Assembly (NCBI RefSeq): GCF_000967265.1
Contig: NZ_KQ033885.1
Location: forward strand, 1,593,538-1,657,537
Source: Bifidobacterium mellis
GTDB taxonomy: Bacteria > Actinomycetota > Actinomycetes > Actinomycetales > Bifidobacteriaceae
Direction: 5' to 3'
DNA: 64,000 nucleotides
Positions 19,309-27,100 of this stretch are shown here, piece by piece; position 1 is the stretch's first letter; each line of letters opens with the position of its first letter. A model generated the notes under the pieces. That model had not been told where the DNA came from and searched no databases. It was given only the letters and a program-made list of their open reading frames with translations. A program made the translations under genes and the position numbers.

Positions 19309-19653
19309 CTATAGCTGGGTTTCATCCGTATACTGCTGGCCGCTATGTATCTGCTCGACAATGGCGAACGCCGACCGTATAGCCACGTATATCACCAGCA
19401 GTGCTATAGCGATAATCCAGTTAGTCATGGGAATCGAACCCTTAGGGCCACCCATGAAATGCAGGGAGACAAACCCCAGAATTATCAACGCCAGGCATAG
19501 CAGAACAACAAAGACTGCCCGGCCAGTGGTCACTCCTTTGGGGAATAGACGAGTCACACACTCGACCAGGCAGATAATTGACAGCGCAAAACCGACGGAT
19601 GCCACAATACTCACTATCATCACCTTGCCAATCCCTTGAACAATGCCCAACAA
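19309..19653 (-). CDS. Small membrane protein
   Basis: Up to 114 residues with three hydrophobic stretches (VMIVSIVASVGFALSIICLV, GRAVFVVLLCLALIILGFVS, WIIAIALLVIYVAIRSAFAI) and a short polar tail. The start is uncertain: TTG at 19653 or ATG at 19620, the latter with AAGGG about 12 nt upstream. It converges with the RDD pseudogene. No family is recognised and it may itself be a remnant. Confidence 0.45.
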   Translation of the reverse strand: MLGIVQGIGKVMIVSIVASVGFALSIICLVECVTRLFPKGVTTGRAVFVVLLCLALIILGFVSLHFMGGPKGSIPMTNWIIAIALLVIYVAIRSAFAIVEQIHSGQQYTDETQL

Positions 19654-20265
19654 CCATCAACACCGAGGGCTGCCAGCAGTGTCTTTCCTAAAGTGTTCTC
19701 GAAATTCTTTCAATCCTTAAGGAAGCGGCAACTTTCTTGCCAAGCTTCATACCTCGTAATGCACCAAGCATACTTGACTGGATATAACAACTCAACGAAT
19801 TTCTCATCCGCCGTTTAACGACCTTGAACCGAGAACCGGCGGCGTTTGCGCCCAGACGCTTCATGAAGCTGCGTCACGTACCACTGAGATGGAGACGGCG
19901 GAGGGACGGGTCAAAGCTTCAATCCTGGAAAGTGACCATCGTCGCAAGGTAAGCGTTAAACGAGCGCAGCCACTTGCTTCATAAGGCACTCCATCGCCTT
20001 GGACAGTGAATATGATCGTCAAATCGCCATTGCGTCGGACTATCTGCCGCTCGTTCGTACGCCGGTAAGGCAAGGAAACCTGGGAAGCAATGCGGGACAC
20101 GAAACCGCAATCGTACAAAGCTTCTAAAAGTCGTCTAGAATCTGCCATGCACCCGAAGAAGGTAATCTCGCGGGGGTTTTTCTATATTTCATTTACACAC
20201 AGAGACTTATCACTAGGCGTGCTATTTGAATACGGCGACTGTGTACTCTATATGCACTTGAGACC
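19654..20265. other. Stretch with no convincing gene
   Basis: A minus-strand frame at 19861-20148 (95 codons, start MADSRRLLEALYDCGF) has no ribosome binding site and no recognisable domain, so I leave it uncalled. The rest is mixed-composition DNA with stops in all frames. Confidence 0.35.
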
Positions 20266-20297
20266 ATTTCAATCCACGCCCCCATGAAAGGAGCGAC
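20266..20297 (-). repeat. Orphan type I-C-like CRISPR repeat
   Basis: A single 32-nt unit. On the minus strand it begins GTCGCTCCTTTCATGG and ends GTGGATTGAAAT, the general form of type I-C repeats (GTCGC...GCGTGGATTGAAAT) with a GCTCC/GGGGC stem. It is unrelated to the I-E repeat of the active array. No neighbouring copy exists one period away and no I-C cas gene is visible. Related units lie at 23,915 and 23,979. Confidence 0.6.
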
Positions 20298-20786
20298 GAT
20301 TATCTGTCAATACGGCGGCTTGCTTAGTAGCATATCAAATGAGACTTTTACCCGCACCTTTCAAGATACCGGTTCCTTCTTATCTGGGTCTTATGCTTGG
20401 GTCAAAAGCTCCCTCGTACTGGGATGCTCGCCATACCAGATAGGGTCTCGAGCCAGCGCTGTATGACTGGAAGAAGAACGACTGGCACGCCATATTAGGA
20501 CCATAAGCAAACCGAGGGTGTGGAACTTGTCCAATGAACTGACCATCTCCCACAGTAATCTCTACAGCGTGTTCATCCCCGATTCATACGACTTCACCAC
20601 ACCTTCTTGTGAAGCAGCCTTGATTTAACGCTCGTTAGCACACTCAATACAGAACACGCAATTTCGCAAGAGGAAATACAATACAGGCTAACGTAAAATT
20701 CGAACACGCTAACGAAGTAGATTTTCTACACCTCTTTCGGCGTATTCGTTAACGCAAACGTCGACTTATCGAATCCTACGTCCAAG
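20298..20786. other. Gene-free stretch with a cluster of CGTTAGC heptamers
   Basis: No supported gene. Within 125 nt there are two copies of GCTAACG (20687-20693, 20708-20714), one CGTTAGC (20633-20639) and one near-copy CGTTAAC (20747-20753), the last two motifs forming an inverted pair GCTAACGAA...TTCGTTAAC. They could be operator-like sites or leftovers of a mobile element. The cluster ends just before the tRNA-like scar. Confidence 0.35.
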
Positions 20787-20831
20787 TGGACAAGGCGACG
20801 GAAATCGAACCCACGTAATCAGTTTGGAAGA
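20787..20831 (-). repeat. Degenerate copy of the tRNA-Gly 3' part (att scar)
   Basis: The 44 nt from TGGA (the CCA end read on the plus strand) to the anticodon arm match the intact tRNA-Gly at 23151-23194 at 39 positions, in the same orientation and without gaps; homology then stops abruptly. It lacks the 5' half, so it is not a tRNA gene. A partial direct repeat of a tRNA 3' end is the classic mark left by an integrase-driven element that used this tRNA as attachment site. Confidence 0.75.
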
Positions 20832-20966
20832 TTAACTGCGTATAGGACCTCACGTACTGCAAAGCAAATCCTCACACGTGGTCATGTACCCCAAATACTC
20901 CTACCTGTATTTACGCTTGATCTCCGCGACGATCCTCTCAGGCGCCCGTACCGGATGGCGGCGAGG

Positions 20967-21275
20967 TCAGCTCTGTCTGCTGGTGGAGATGAGTTTCAGA
21001 CGCTCGTGGCCATGCCTGCTTAGGCCGGCCTGCTGCTCCTGCTCGATGAGCCGGTCGAGCCTCTTGTGCAGAAGGATGGTCAGCCGATCCCGCCAGTCTT
21101 CCAAGTCGGGTGTGTAGCCGGGTTGGTTGTCGGGAATCCGTGAGATGCCATCAGGGGTATAGGCTATACATGGATAACAGGCCGGTCTCTGCTGGGTAAT
21201 GCGGAAAGAGATGCTCACTACTATGGCCTGCATCACCACGCAATCCAAGGCAAGGCAACCACCGTCCTTAGCCAA
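20967..21275 (-). CDS. Hypothetical protein or gene fragment in the relic element
   Basis: A 102-codon frame. The second half, DWRDRLTILLHKRLDRLIEQEQQ, looks like a genuine amphipathic helical segment, whereas the first half is unconvincing and rich in Cys. There is no ribosome binding site. It may be the tail of a larger lost gene between the att scar and the terminator at 21286. No function is assigned. Confidence 0.22.
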   Translation of the reverse strand: MAKDGGCLALDCVVMQAIVVSISFRITQQRPACYPCIAYTPDGISRIPDNQPGYTPDLEDWRDRLTILLHKRLDRLIEQEQQAGLSRHGHERLKLISTSRQS

Positions 21276-21285
21276 TACCTTGAAT

Positions 21286-21334
21286 AAAAAAAGTCATGCC
21301 GTCCGCATTATTCGGAAGAGCGGAACGGCATGAC
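21286..21334 (-). terminator. Rho-independent terminator after the relic-element genes
   Basis: A near-perfect inverted repeat (GTCATGCCGT-CCGC with GCGG-AACGGCATGAC, 21293-21334) is followed on the minus strand by a run of seven T (plus-strand AAAAAAA, 21286-21292). It lies about 80 nt after the stop of the minus-strand gene at 21415. Confidence 0.75.
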
Positions 21335-21414
21335 AAAATAGCTTACAAAGCATCCCTCTCTAACCTGTTTCTTATATAGAAGGGGATGATGGGATATTTC
21401 TATCGATTTATAGT

Positions 21415-21906
21415 TTATAGAATGGATACTAGATTGTCTTCGTCAACATCATCCTTAAGCTTTACATCGGAATTATACATATCCAGTGAACACGGCAATC
21501 TACCGGGCAGCTTGACGGGCTTTTCCTGCCGTAGTAGCCAGTCGACAAAGAATGAAATTTCAGCATTGCCATTCGACCATTGTCCAGAATCGCTGAGGTC
21601 TAAGACTTCCTCCTCGGACGACCCTGAGCCATCTGTTTGAGCCGTGATATAACGGGTACCCTTATCCGTCAGCACAAAAATGTTCGCATTGCCGCCTATG
21701 GCTCGGCACCGTTTGACCAGAAGAGACAGCGGCTCCTCACCCAAAGCGGTGACAATGGGATAATCGCCATTGTCATCTTGAACCTTGAGTGAATCGTCCA
21801 AATAGCCTTCTGCAATACTGTCGTTAATCGCACTCTGAAAGCTCAACAGCTTAATGTGACGCTTTATCAACTGCTCGTACTGCGAATTCTGCAATTCTTT
21901 GCTCAT
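21415..21906 (-). CDS. Hypothetical acidic protein in the relic element
   Basis: 163 residues starting MSKELQNSQYEQLIKRHIKL, with an excellent GGAGGTGAT site 6 nt upstream that decides the ATG at 21906 over the longer frame to 22029. The protein is acidic (DGSGSSEEEVLDLSD, then DVKLKDDVDEDNLVSIL at the end) and soluble; FVLTDKGTRYITAQ may be a beta strand pair. It overlaps the upstream gene by 56 nt and ends before a strong terminator, so the two form a small intact-looking operon in otherwise decayed DNA. No family is recognised. Confidence 0.6.
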   Translation of the reverse strand: MSKELQNSQYEQLIKRHIKLLSFQSAINDSIAEGYLDDSLKVQDDNGDYPIVTALGEEPLSLLVKRCRAIGGNANIFVLTDKGTRYITAQTDGSGSSEEEVLDLSDSGQWSNGNAEISFFVDWLLRQEKPVKLPGRLPCSLDMYNSDVKLKDDVDEDNLVSIL

Positions 21907-22330
21907 CCCAATCACCTCCATTTTCCCTTGCCTGCAATAAATCCAATTCGACGAGCGCGAACACGCGTTCAGTCTTCGACCTAGCCTTCCGGACATCGTC
22001 ACAACAGTGTAACTGCATGATCTCAACATATCGCTTTTTTACGCCGCTGGGCGGATGATGCCCATTCGGATGCAGGTGACACACTCCATGATTACAATCC
22101 GCTTCCGGAGCAGACCATTCATCTTTGCCCTGTTTTTTCAGCAAAATTGCAGTGTAGAACTTTTGCAGATGAGGACCGCGCTTCCATGTCTTAGTGATGC
22201 GCCGCGCATCCTTCATCGGATTGCCATACAAATCATCAATGTCGTTATACCAACGTTTTGTATCACATTGGTCTTCTGGAGCCGGGACAAAATCCGGCTC
22301 GTGCTGTACTAGCGCATCCCCTTGCAACAT
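21851..22330 (-). CDS. Hypothetical protein in the relic element
   Basis: 159 residues. The middle has several Cys and His residues (DCNHGVCHLHPNGHHPP and MQLHCCDD) that could bind a metal, followed by a helical segment (SKTERVFALVELDLLQAREN). The ATG at 22330 lacks an obvious ribosome binding site, and the next in-frame Met (PMKDARRI) is also unsupported. It ends inside the following gene. It lies between the phage-like holin and the att scar, so it may be phage cargo. No family is recognised. Confidence 0.45.
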   Translation of the reverse strand: MLQGDALVQHEPDFVPAPEDQCDTKRWYNDIDDLYGNPMKDARRITKTWKRGPHLQKFYTAILLKKQGKDEWSAPEADCNHGVCHLHPNGHHPPSGVKKRYVEIMQLHCCDDVRKARSKTERVFALVELDLLQARENGGDWDEQRIAEFAVRAVDKASH

Positions 22331-22451
22331 ACAACTATGCTACAGCACGACATGCCATGCGACAGCTTTGACTTGAAATCTGCATTTTGTTTGTACATAA
22401 TTCAGCAAACAATACGCCGCCGTTTTAAGAAACACCGGACTAATAAAACAT

Positions 22452-22491
22452 CAAACAAAACCGCCCCGCTCCGGTCTCCCGAGACGAGGGC
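22452..22491 (-). terminator. Possible terminator after the holin-like gene
   Basis: Minus-strand GCCC-TCGTCTC and its partner GAGAC-CGGAG-CGGGGC form an imperfect hairpin (22463-22491), followed by CGGTTTTGTTTG. The stem is interrupted and the T-run is short, so this is a tentative call supported mainly by its place just after a stop codon. Confidence 0.35.
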
Positions 22492-22497
22492 ATTATT

Positions 22498-22725
22498 CTA
22501 TGTGCGGGTCGGCCATTTGCTGAGTGCGGCTTTAGTCTGGCTTGCCCCGATGCAGCCGGCAATGAGTATTCCCAGCACGTATATTGAGTCACGATAGTGT
22601 CCGTATGGAAGCAGGCCCCAACAGGGTCCAGCCTGGTTGGTGAGAATGGTCAGGGTTGGAAGAAACAGGAGTCCCGCCCATTTGAGTATCTCGTGGAGCC
22701 AATAATGCTTGTCCTCCTTCGACAT
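22498..22725 (-). CDS. Phage holin-like small membrane protein
   Basis: 75 residues. A polar start (MSKEDKHYWLHEILKW) is followed by two hydrophobic segments (AGLLFLPTLTILTNQAGPCW and DSIYVLGILIAGCIGAS) separated by a short turn, then a basic tail (SQTKAALSKW). This matches the general plan of r1t/LL-H-type holins, which make membrane pores that release endolysin. A strong AAGGAGGTGG lies upstream, but about 20 nt from this ATG and 6 nt from an ATG in another frame (22741-22743), so expression may be damaged. No endolysin is adjacent. Confidence 0.5.
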   Translation of the reverse strand: MSKEDKHYWLHEILKWAGLLFLPTLTILTNQAGPCWGLLPYGHYRDSIYVLGILIAGCIGASQTKAALSKWPTRT

Positions 22726-22869
22726 GGTATCGGTCCATGAGTATCCACCTCCTTAGTAGCTGAGAATCTCGTTGACATAGATTCAGTTGGAATTTCCGGA
22801 CCGGCAGCCGAGAAGCTGGCTTTAGGGAATGCCGAGCCTGGTGGCGTTACTGAAGAACATGCCTCCGCG

Positions 22870-23037
22870 TCATACCGTCATATCCACCACCTCCGGCATG
22901 ACCGGTGCCCAGGTCGCGGAGGAATGCCAGTAGCCTCTCTCCTGCCATGTGCGATTACGATACCTGTGCGAGGTCTGGAAGCCCTTGTCGTTGTAGTCAT
23001 CCGAGCATCTTCGATGCGTACCCCATCGTGTACCCAT
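22870..23037 (-). pseudogene. Fragment of an unidentified, possibly phage structural, protein
   Basis: A 55-codon minus-strand frame whose C-terminal part (FQTSHRYRNRTWQERGYWHSS, then ATWAPVMPEVVDMTV) is aromatic and protein-like. A second frame just upstream (ALYGLDGYTMGYASKMLG then stop) looks like the same protein before a frameshift. It precedes the holin-like gene on the same strand and touches the tRNA-Gly gene region, so a decayed phage tail gene is plausible. The identity is not established. Confidence 0.3.
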
Positions 23038-23150
23038 CCAGCCCGTAAAGTGCCGAATCCTGGGGAAGATTTCGCTCAGTCAGGCCCAATCCTGACCGCT
23101 CCAAGTTGTTGGAAAACCCGCCGAGAATGACGGAATACTTACGATAATCG

Positions 23151-23224
23151 TGGAGCGGGCGACGGGAATCGAACCCGCGTAATCAGTTTGGAAGACTGAG
23201 GCTCTACCATTGAGCTACGCCCGC
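23151..23224 (-). tRNA. tRNA-Gly (anticodon TCC)
   Basis: The cloverleaf reads on the minus strand: acceptor GCGGGCG paired with CGCCCGC, D-arm GCTC...GAGC, anticodon stem TCAGT/ACTGA around loop CTTCCAA (anticodon TCC, reading GGA), T-arm GCGGG-TTCGATT-CCCGT, discriminator T and an encoded CCA (23151-23153). It is intact. A degenerate copy of its 3' part lies at 20787, which marks it as a former integration site. Confidence 0.95.
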
Positions 23225-23914
23225 AAAGCCGTTGGCTCGGTACAGAGCATAGCACACGGGCCCACCGGAACATGCAGCAAATTGGTCATCGCACGGTTTA
23301 ACTCGACAATAAACCTATGTAGACATCACCAGGCAGTACCCCCTGGGTGGCCTGGAAACATAGGCTGATTATCCCCCCCCCCCGCACACTCCGGTTTTTG
23401 TAAAGGCCACTATCTGCTAACCGCTCGATTTGATCGCCCAATCCGACGACATCAACAATCAGCACCTTCCTGCCTGCAGGAGTCCCGCCCACAGCATAAG
23501 GGGAGAATATCGGCGTGGCTATGGTAATCGAGCTTCTCGCCATGAGTATTATGGCAACGAACCTCAGCCGCAGGAATTCCGTAACAGCGACTACTAACAC
23601 TAACACTTCGCACGAGTAAGAGGCCGGACAACTCCCCCAAGACAAGTCCGGTCACTCGGGTGGCCCAGCAATAATCCCAAGTAAAACCTGGGCCACCCAT
23701 CTACTTTTTATACCTTTTCATGAACGGGGTCCAATCACAATCAAGCAGCACTGAAGCAACCCAATCCATAGGCAGCAGGGAAAGATACCAAAACCCGCTC
23801 TTCTTAATCGCTCTGATGCCGGATATAACCCGTATACCTATGTATGACTCTCTACGCTTGAGACATGAGGCAAAACGGGTGATCGTCATAGCCAAGTCTG
23901 ACGTACCCAGGGAC
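23225..23914. other. Decayed stretch between tRNA-Gly and the I-C-like repeats
   Basis: Two minus-strand frames (ending at 23298 and 23701) encode protein-like segments such as GRKVLIVDVVGLGDQIERL, but neither has a ribosome binding site and the first is crossed by a run of 11 C (23373-23383). Frames on either side of that run may once have been joined. I assign no gene. Confidence 0.3.
23373..23383. repeat. Homopolymer run of 11 C
   Basis: Eleven consecutive C on the plus strand, read as G11 on the minus strand inside a possible coding frame. Such tracts slip during replication and can switch frames, but here the surrounding frame is weak. It may equally be a sequencing-length ambiguity. 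Confidence 0.8.
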
Positions 23915-24010
23915 ATTTCATCCGCGTTCCCGTGAAGGAAGCAACACAAGACATGTTGTCGGGTTCAGACTTGGTTTTATTTCAATCCATGCTCCCGCGG
24001 AGGAAGCGAC
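23915..24010 (-). CRISPR. Two-repeat relic of a type I-C-like CRISPR array
   Basis: Two degenerate repeats of the ATTTCAATCCACGC...GCGAC type: 23915-23945 (31 nt, one base lost) and 23979-24010 (32 nt), separated by a 33-nt spacer (23946-23978). Repeat length, ends and spacer size all fit I-C. No further copies are found one period away on either side and no I-C cas gene is present, so it is a relic next to the fas terminator. Confidence 0.6.
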
Positions 24011-24077
24011 CGCCCTAGTACGAGCAGCTGAAAGCATCTATCCATAGCAAAAGGAAGATAAGGCACAGATAGCCACA

Positions 24078-24115
24078 ATTAAAAAGGGGAGGTGAGCCGT
24101 CTGGCCCACCTCCCT
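24078..24115 (-). terminator. Rho-independent terminator of fas
   Basis: On the minus strand GGGAGGTGGGCC and GGCTCACCTCCC form a strong hairpin (24086-24115) followed by TTTTTAATT, about 40 nt after the fas stop codon. Confidence 0.85.
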
Positions 24116-24155
24116 GATCAGCGCAGTGATTGAACGCTCACCGAATTCCCATCCA

Positions 24156-27100
24156 TCACTGCAAAGATGGGGAATCTACCAACTCAGGATGCTTCCAGCT
24201 CAGGTCGTAGTAGCCGTCGGCACCCAGGCGAGCCTGGGGATCCAGCAGCATAGCCTTCTCAATCTCGTGGCCCACATACCCATGGCCGTCCTCATGGAAG
24301 CGGCGGTTGTCGATAGGCTCATAGAGCGGGGCCCGACCCATGCGGCCCTCCTCCAGGTGGCGCTGACCAGCGGCCAGGCGGTCGTTGGCCCGGCGACGCC
24401 ACTGATCCAAGGCCTCCTGGCCGGAGGTCTTGAGCACGGCTGCTTCGAAGGCTCCGGGGCTGACAATGACCCCGATGCCGGAGACATGGCCAAAGCCTAG
24501 GGAGGTAACCAGTCCGGCCTTGATCCTGCCCACCTTCAGGGGCTGTTCCAGCCAGACCAGATGGTCGTCGCGTCTCAGGACCGGATCCACGCAGTCCAGG
24601 GAGGCATTGGCCGGGATCACCCCGGACCGGAAGAGCTGGGTGAGCCCGTTGATCTGGAAGATGCAGGCGCCACCCTTGGCATGGCCGGTCAGGCTCTTCT
24701 GGGAGATGACGTAGAGCGGGTTGCCGTCCGTCCGCCCGATGGCGTGGGCCAGGGTGTTGTGCAGCTCGGACTCGTTGGGGTCGTTGGCATTGGTGGAGGT
24801 GTCATGCTTGGAGACCACGGCGATGTCGTCGGGGTCCACGCCCAGCTTGGCCAGCGAGCGCACCAGGTCCGAGTCCCTGCCGCCCATGCCGGCAGCCAGA
24901 GCCCCCAGCCCGGGTGCGGGGATGGAGGTATGGGCGCCGTCTGCGAAGGAGTGGATGTACCCGACCACGCCAGCCACGGGCAGGCCCATGCGCAGAGCGA
25001 TGTCGCCTCGGGTCAGCAGGATGGTCCCGCCGCCCTGGGACTCCAGGAAGCCCCCGCGCCGACGATCGTTGGCCCGGGAGAAGAACCGGGGCTGGATGCC
25101 CTTGGCATACATCTCAGCGGAATCGGCGGTGGCGTTCATGTTGCCGAAGCCGATGACCGATTCCACACCGATGTCGTCAATGGCGCCCGTGACTACGAAG
25201 TCCGCCTTGCCCAGGGCGATCTTGTCCGCGCCCTCCTCAAGAGAGACCGCAGCCGTGGCGCAGGCCGAGACCGGCTGGACCATGTTGCCGTATCCGCCGA
25301 TGTAGGACTGCATGACGTGCGCGGCCACCACGTTGGGCAGGGCCTCCTGGAGGATATCCGTGGGAATCTCCTTGCCCAGGAAACGGTCCAGGTAGAGCTT
25401 GCGCATGGAGGCCATGCCACCGAAGCCGGTCCCCTGGGTGGAGGCCACCTTGGATGGGTGCACGGCCTGGAGGATTTCCACCGGGGTGAATCCGGCCGAC
25501 AGGTAGGCGTCCACGGTGGTCACGATATTCCAGAGGGCGATCGGATCCACGTCCCCGACCATGGAGGCGGGAATGCCCCACTTGACCGGGTCGAAGCCCT
25601 TGGGGAACTGGCCGCCTACGGTCCTGGACATGGTGGCCCGGCGCGGCACGCGGATGCGGGAGCCAGGCAGGCGGGTGACGGTCCACTCGCCGGACTGCTC
25701 GTCGCGGGCGATGCTGGTGTGGTCCGAATCCTGGGCCACGTACTCCTCAGCCATGTCCTTGGTGGGCACCGAGAAGGCCACGTCGTGATCCAGGAAGACG
25801 TCCACCTCCTCCTCGTTGGTGCCCTGACGGTAGTCGGAGCCCATGCCGTCGTCGAAGGGACGGATGCCGGAGCGGGCCACCACCTGGTCGTGGTAGCGCT
25901 CGGCGATGTCCTGCTCGGGGACCAGCTCACCGTCGGTGTCGTACCAGCCCGGCTTGGGGCTGTCCTGCCACTCGACCAGACCCATGTTCCAGGCCAGTTC
26001 GAGGACGGCAGCGGCGCTCAGATCGACCTGGCCATCCGAGTGGATGCCCATCTCGGCCTCGAAGCGGGTGCGGCCGGAACCCCAGGGACCCATCTCGCCG
26101 ATGGAGACGATGACGATCTGATCCTCGGGCCGAGCGGTCACGCCCTGCCAATCCTGCAGATCCACCGGGGCCTGGGCGGGCACCCGGGGTGTGGGCAGGG
26201 CCTTGATGACCCGGTCCGGATCCTTGCCGGCATCTGCGGGCGCATCACCGGACTTTCCGGCTGGGGCCGGTGTCGACGGATCGTCGTTCTGGGCAGCCTC
26301 GGCCTTCAGGGCCTTGAGGTCCAGAGGACTGGAACCCAGTCCACCGGTCAGGTCGGCCTTAAGCGGGGCCTGGAGAGCCTCCTGGCGAGCCTCTACAGTG
26401 CAGAGCTCCAACAGTGAATCAGCCATCTGCTCGGTGGAGTAGGTGTGGATGCCGTGGCGCTCCACCACCTTGACCAGCGGATCGTTGCCGCCCATGAGTC
26501 CGGTGCCGCGGACCCAGCCGATCAGCGGGTGAGCGAAGGTGACCCGGCCGGACCAGTCCTGCTCAGGGCGGGACCGGTTGACGATGGCGTCCAGGGCGGC
26601 CTTGACCTCCCCGTAGGCTCCGTCGCCGCCGAACATGCCGCGGTTGGGCGAACCGGGCAGGACCACATGCAGACGGTGGTCGACGTCGGTGTCCGCCCCG
26701 ATGGCGGCGAACCCGGCGATCTGGCGTTCCAGGCTCCAGAGCATGAGCCGGGCCTGGGACTCGAAGAGCCGGCCCGAGTCGGCCATGGTCCCGTGCATGG
26801 CTGGGGCTGCGAAGGGCAACAGCAGGGTGGGCTCGTAGGCGGGCTTGAGCACGGTGGTCGTAGCCCCCGTGGTCTTGCGCTGCTCGTTGCCGACCCAGTC
26901 CACCAGGGCATCCACATCCCGGTAGCTGGACAGGTTGGCGGACACGATCCAGAGACGGGCACCGCCCACGGCATGGCGACGGTAGAGGTCGCGAGCCCAG
27001 ATGACGGTCTGCGGCTTCAGGGAATGGCAGACGGCGATGACCGTCGCCCCGCCCTCCAGGAGGCCCGCAGTCAGCGATCCGGCGATGGACTTGGGGGCCA

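Noticed and set aside
20787-20850. Second tRNA-Gly gene
   Set aside because: Only the 3' part is present, with mismatches in the T-stem and acceptor, and there is no D-arm or 5' acceptor strand.
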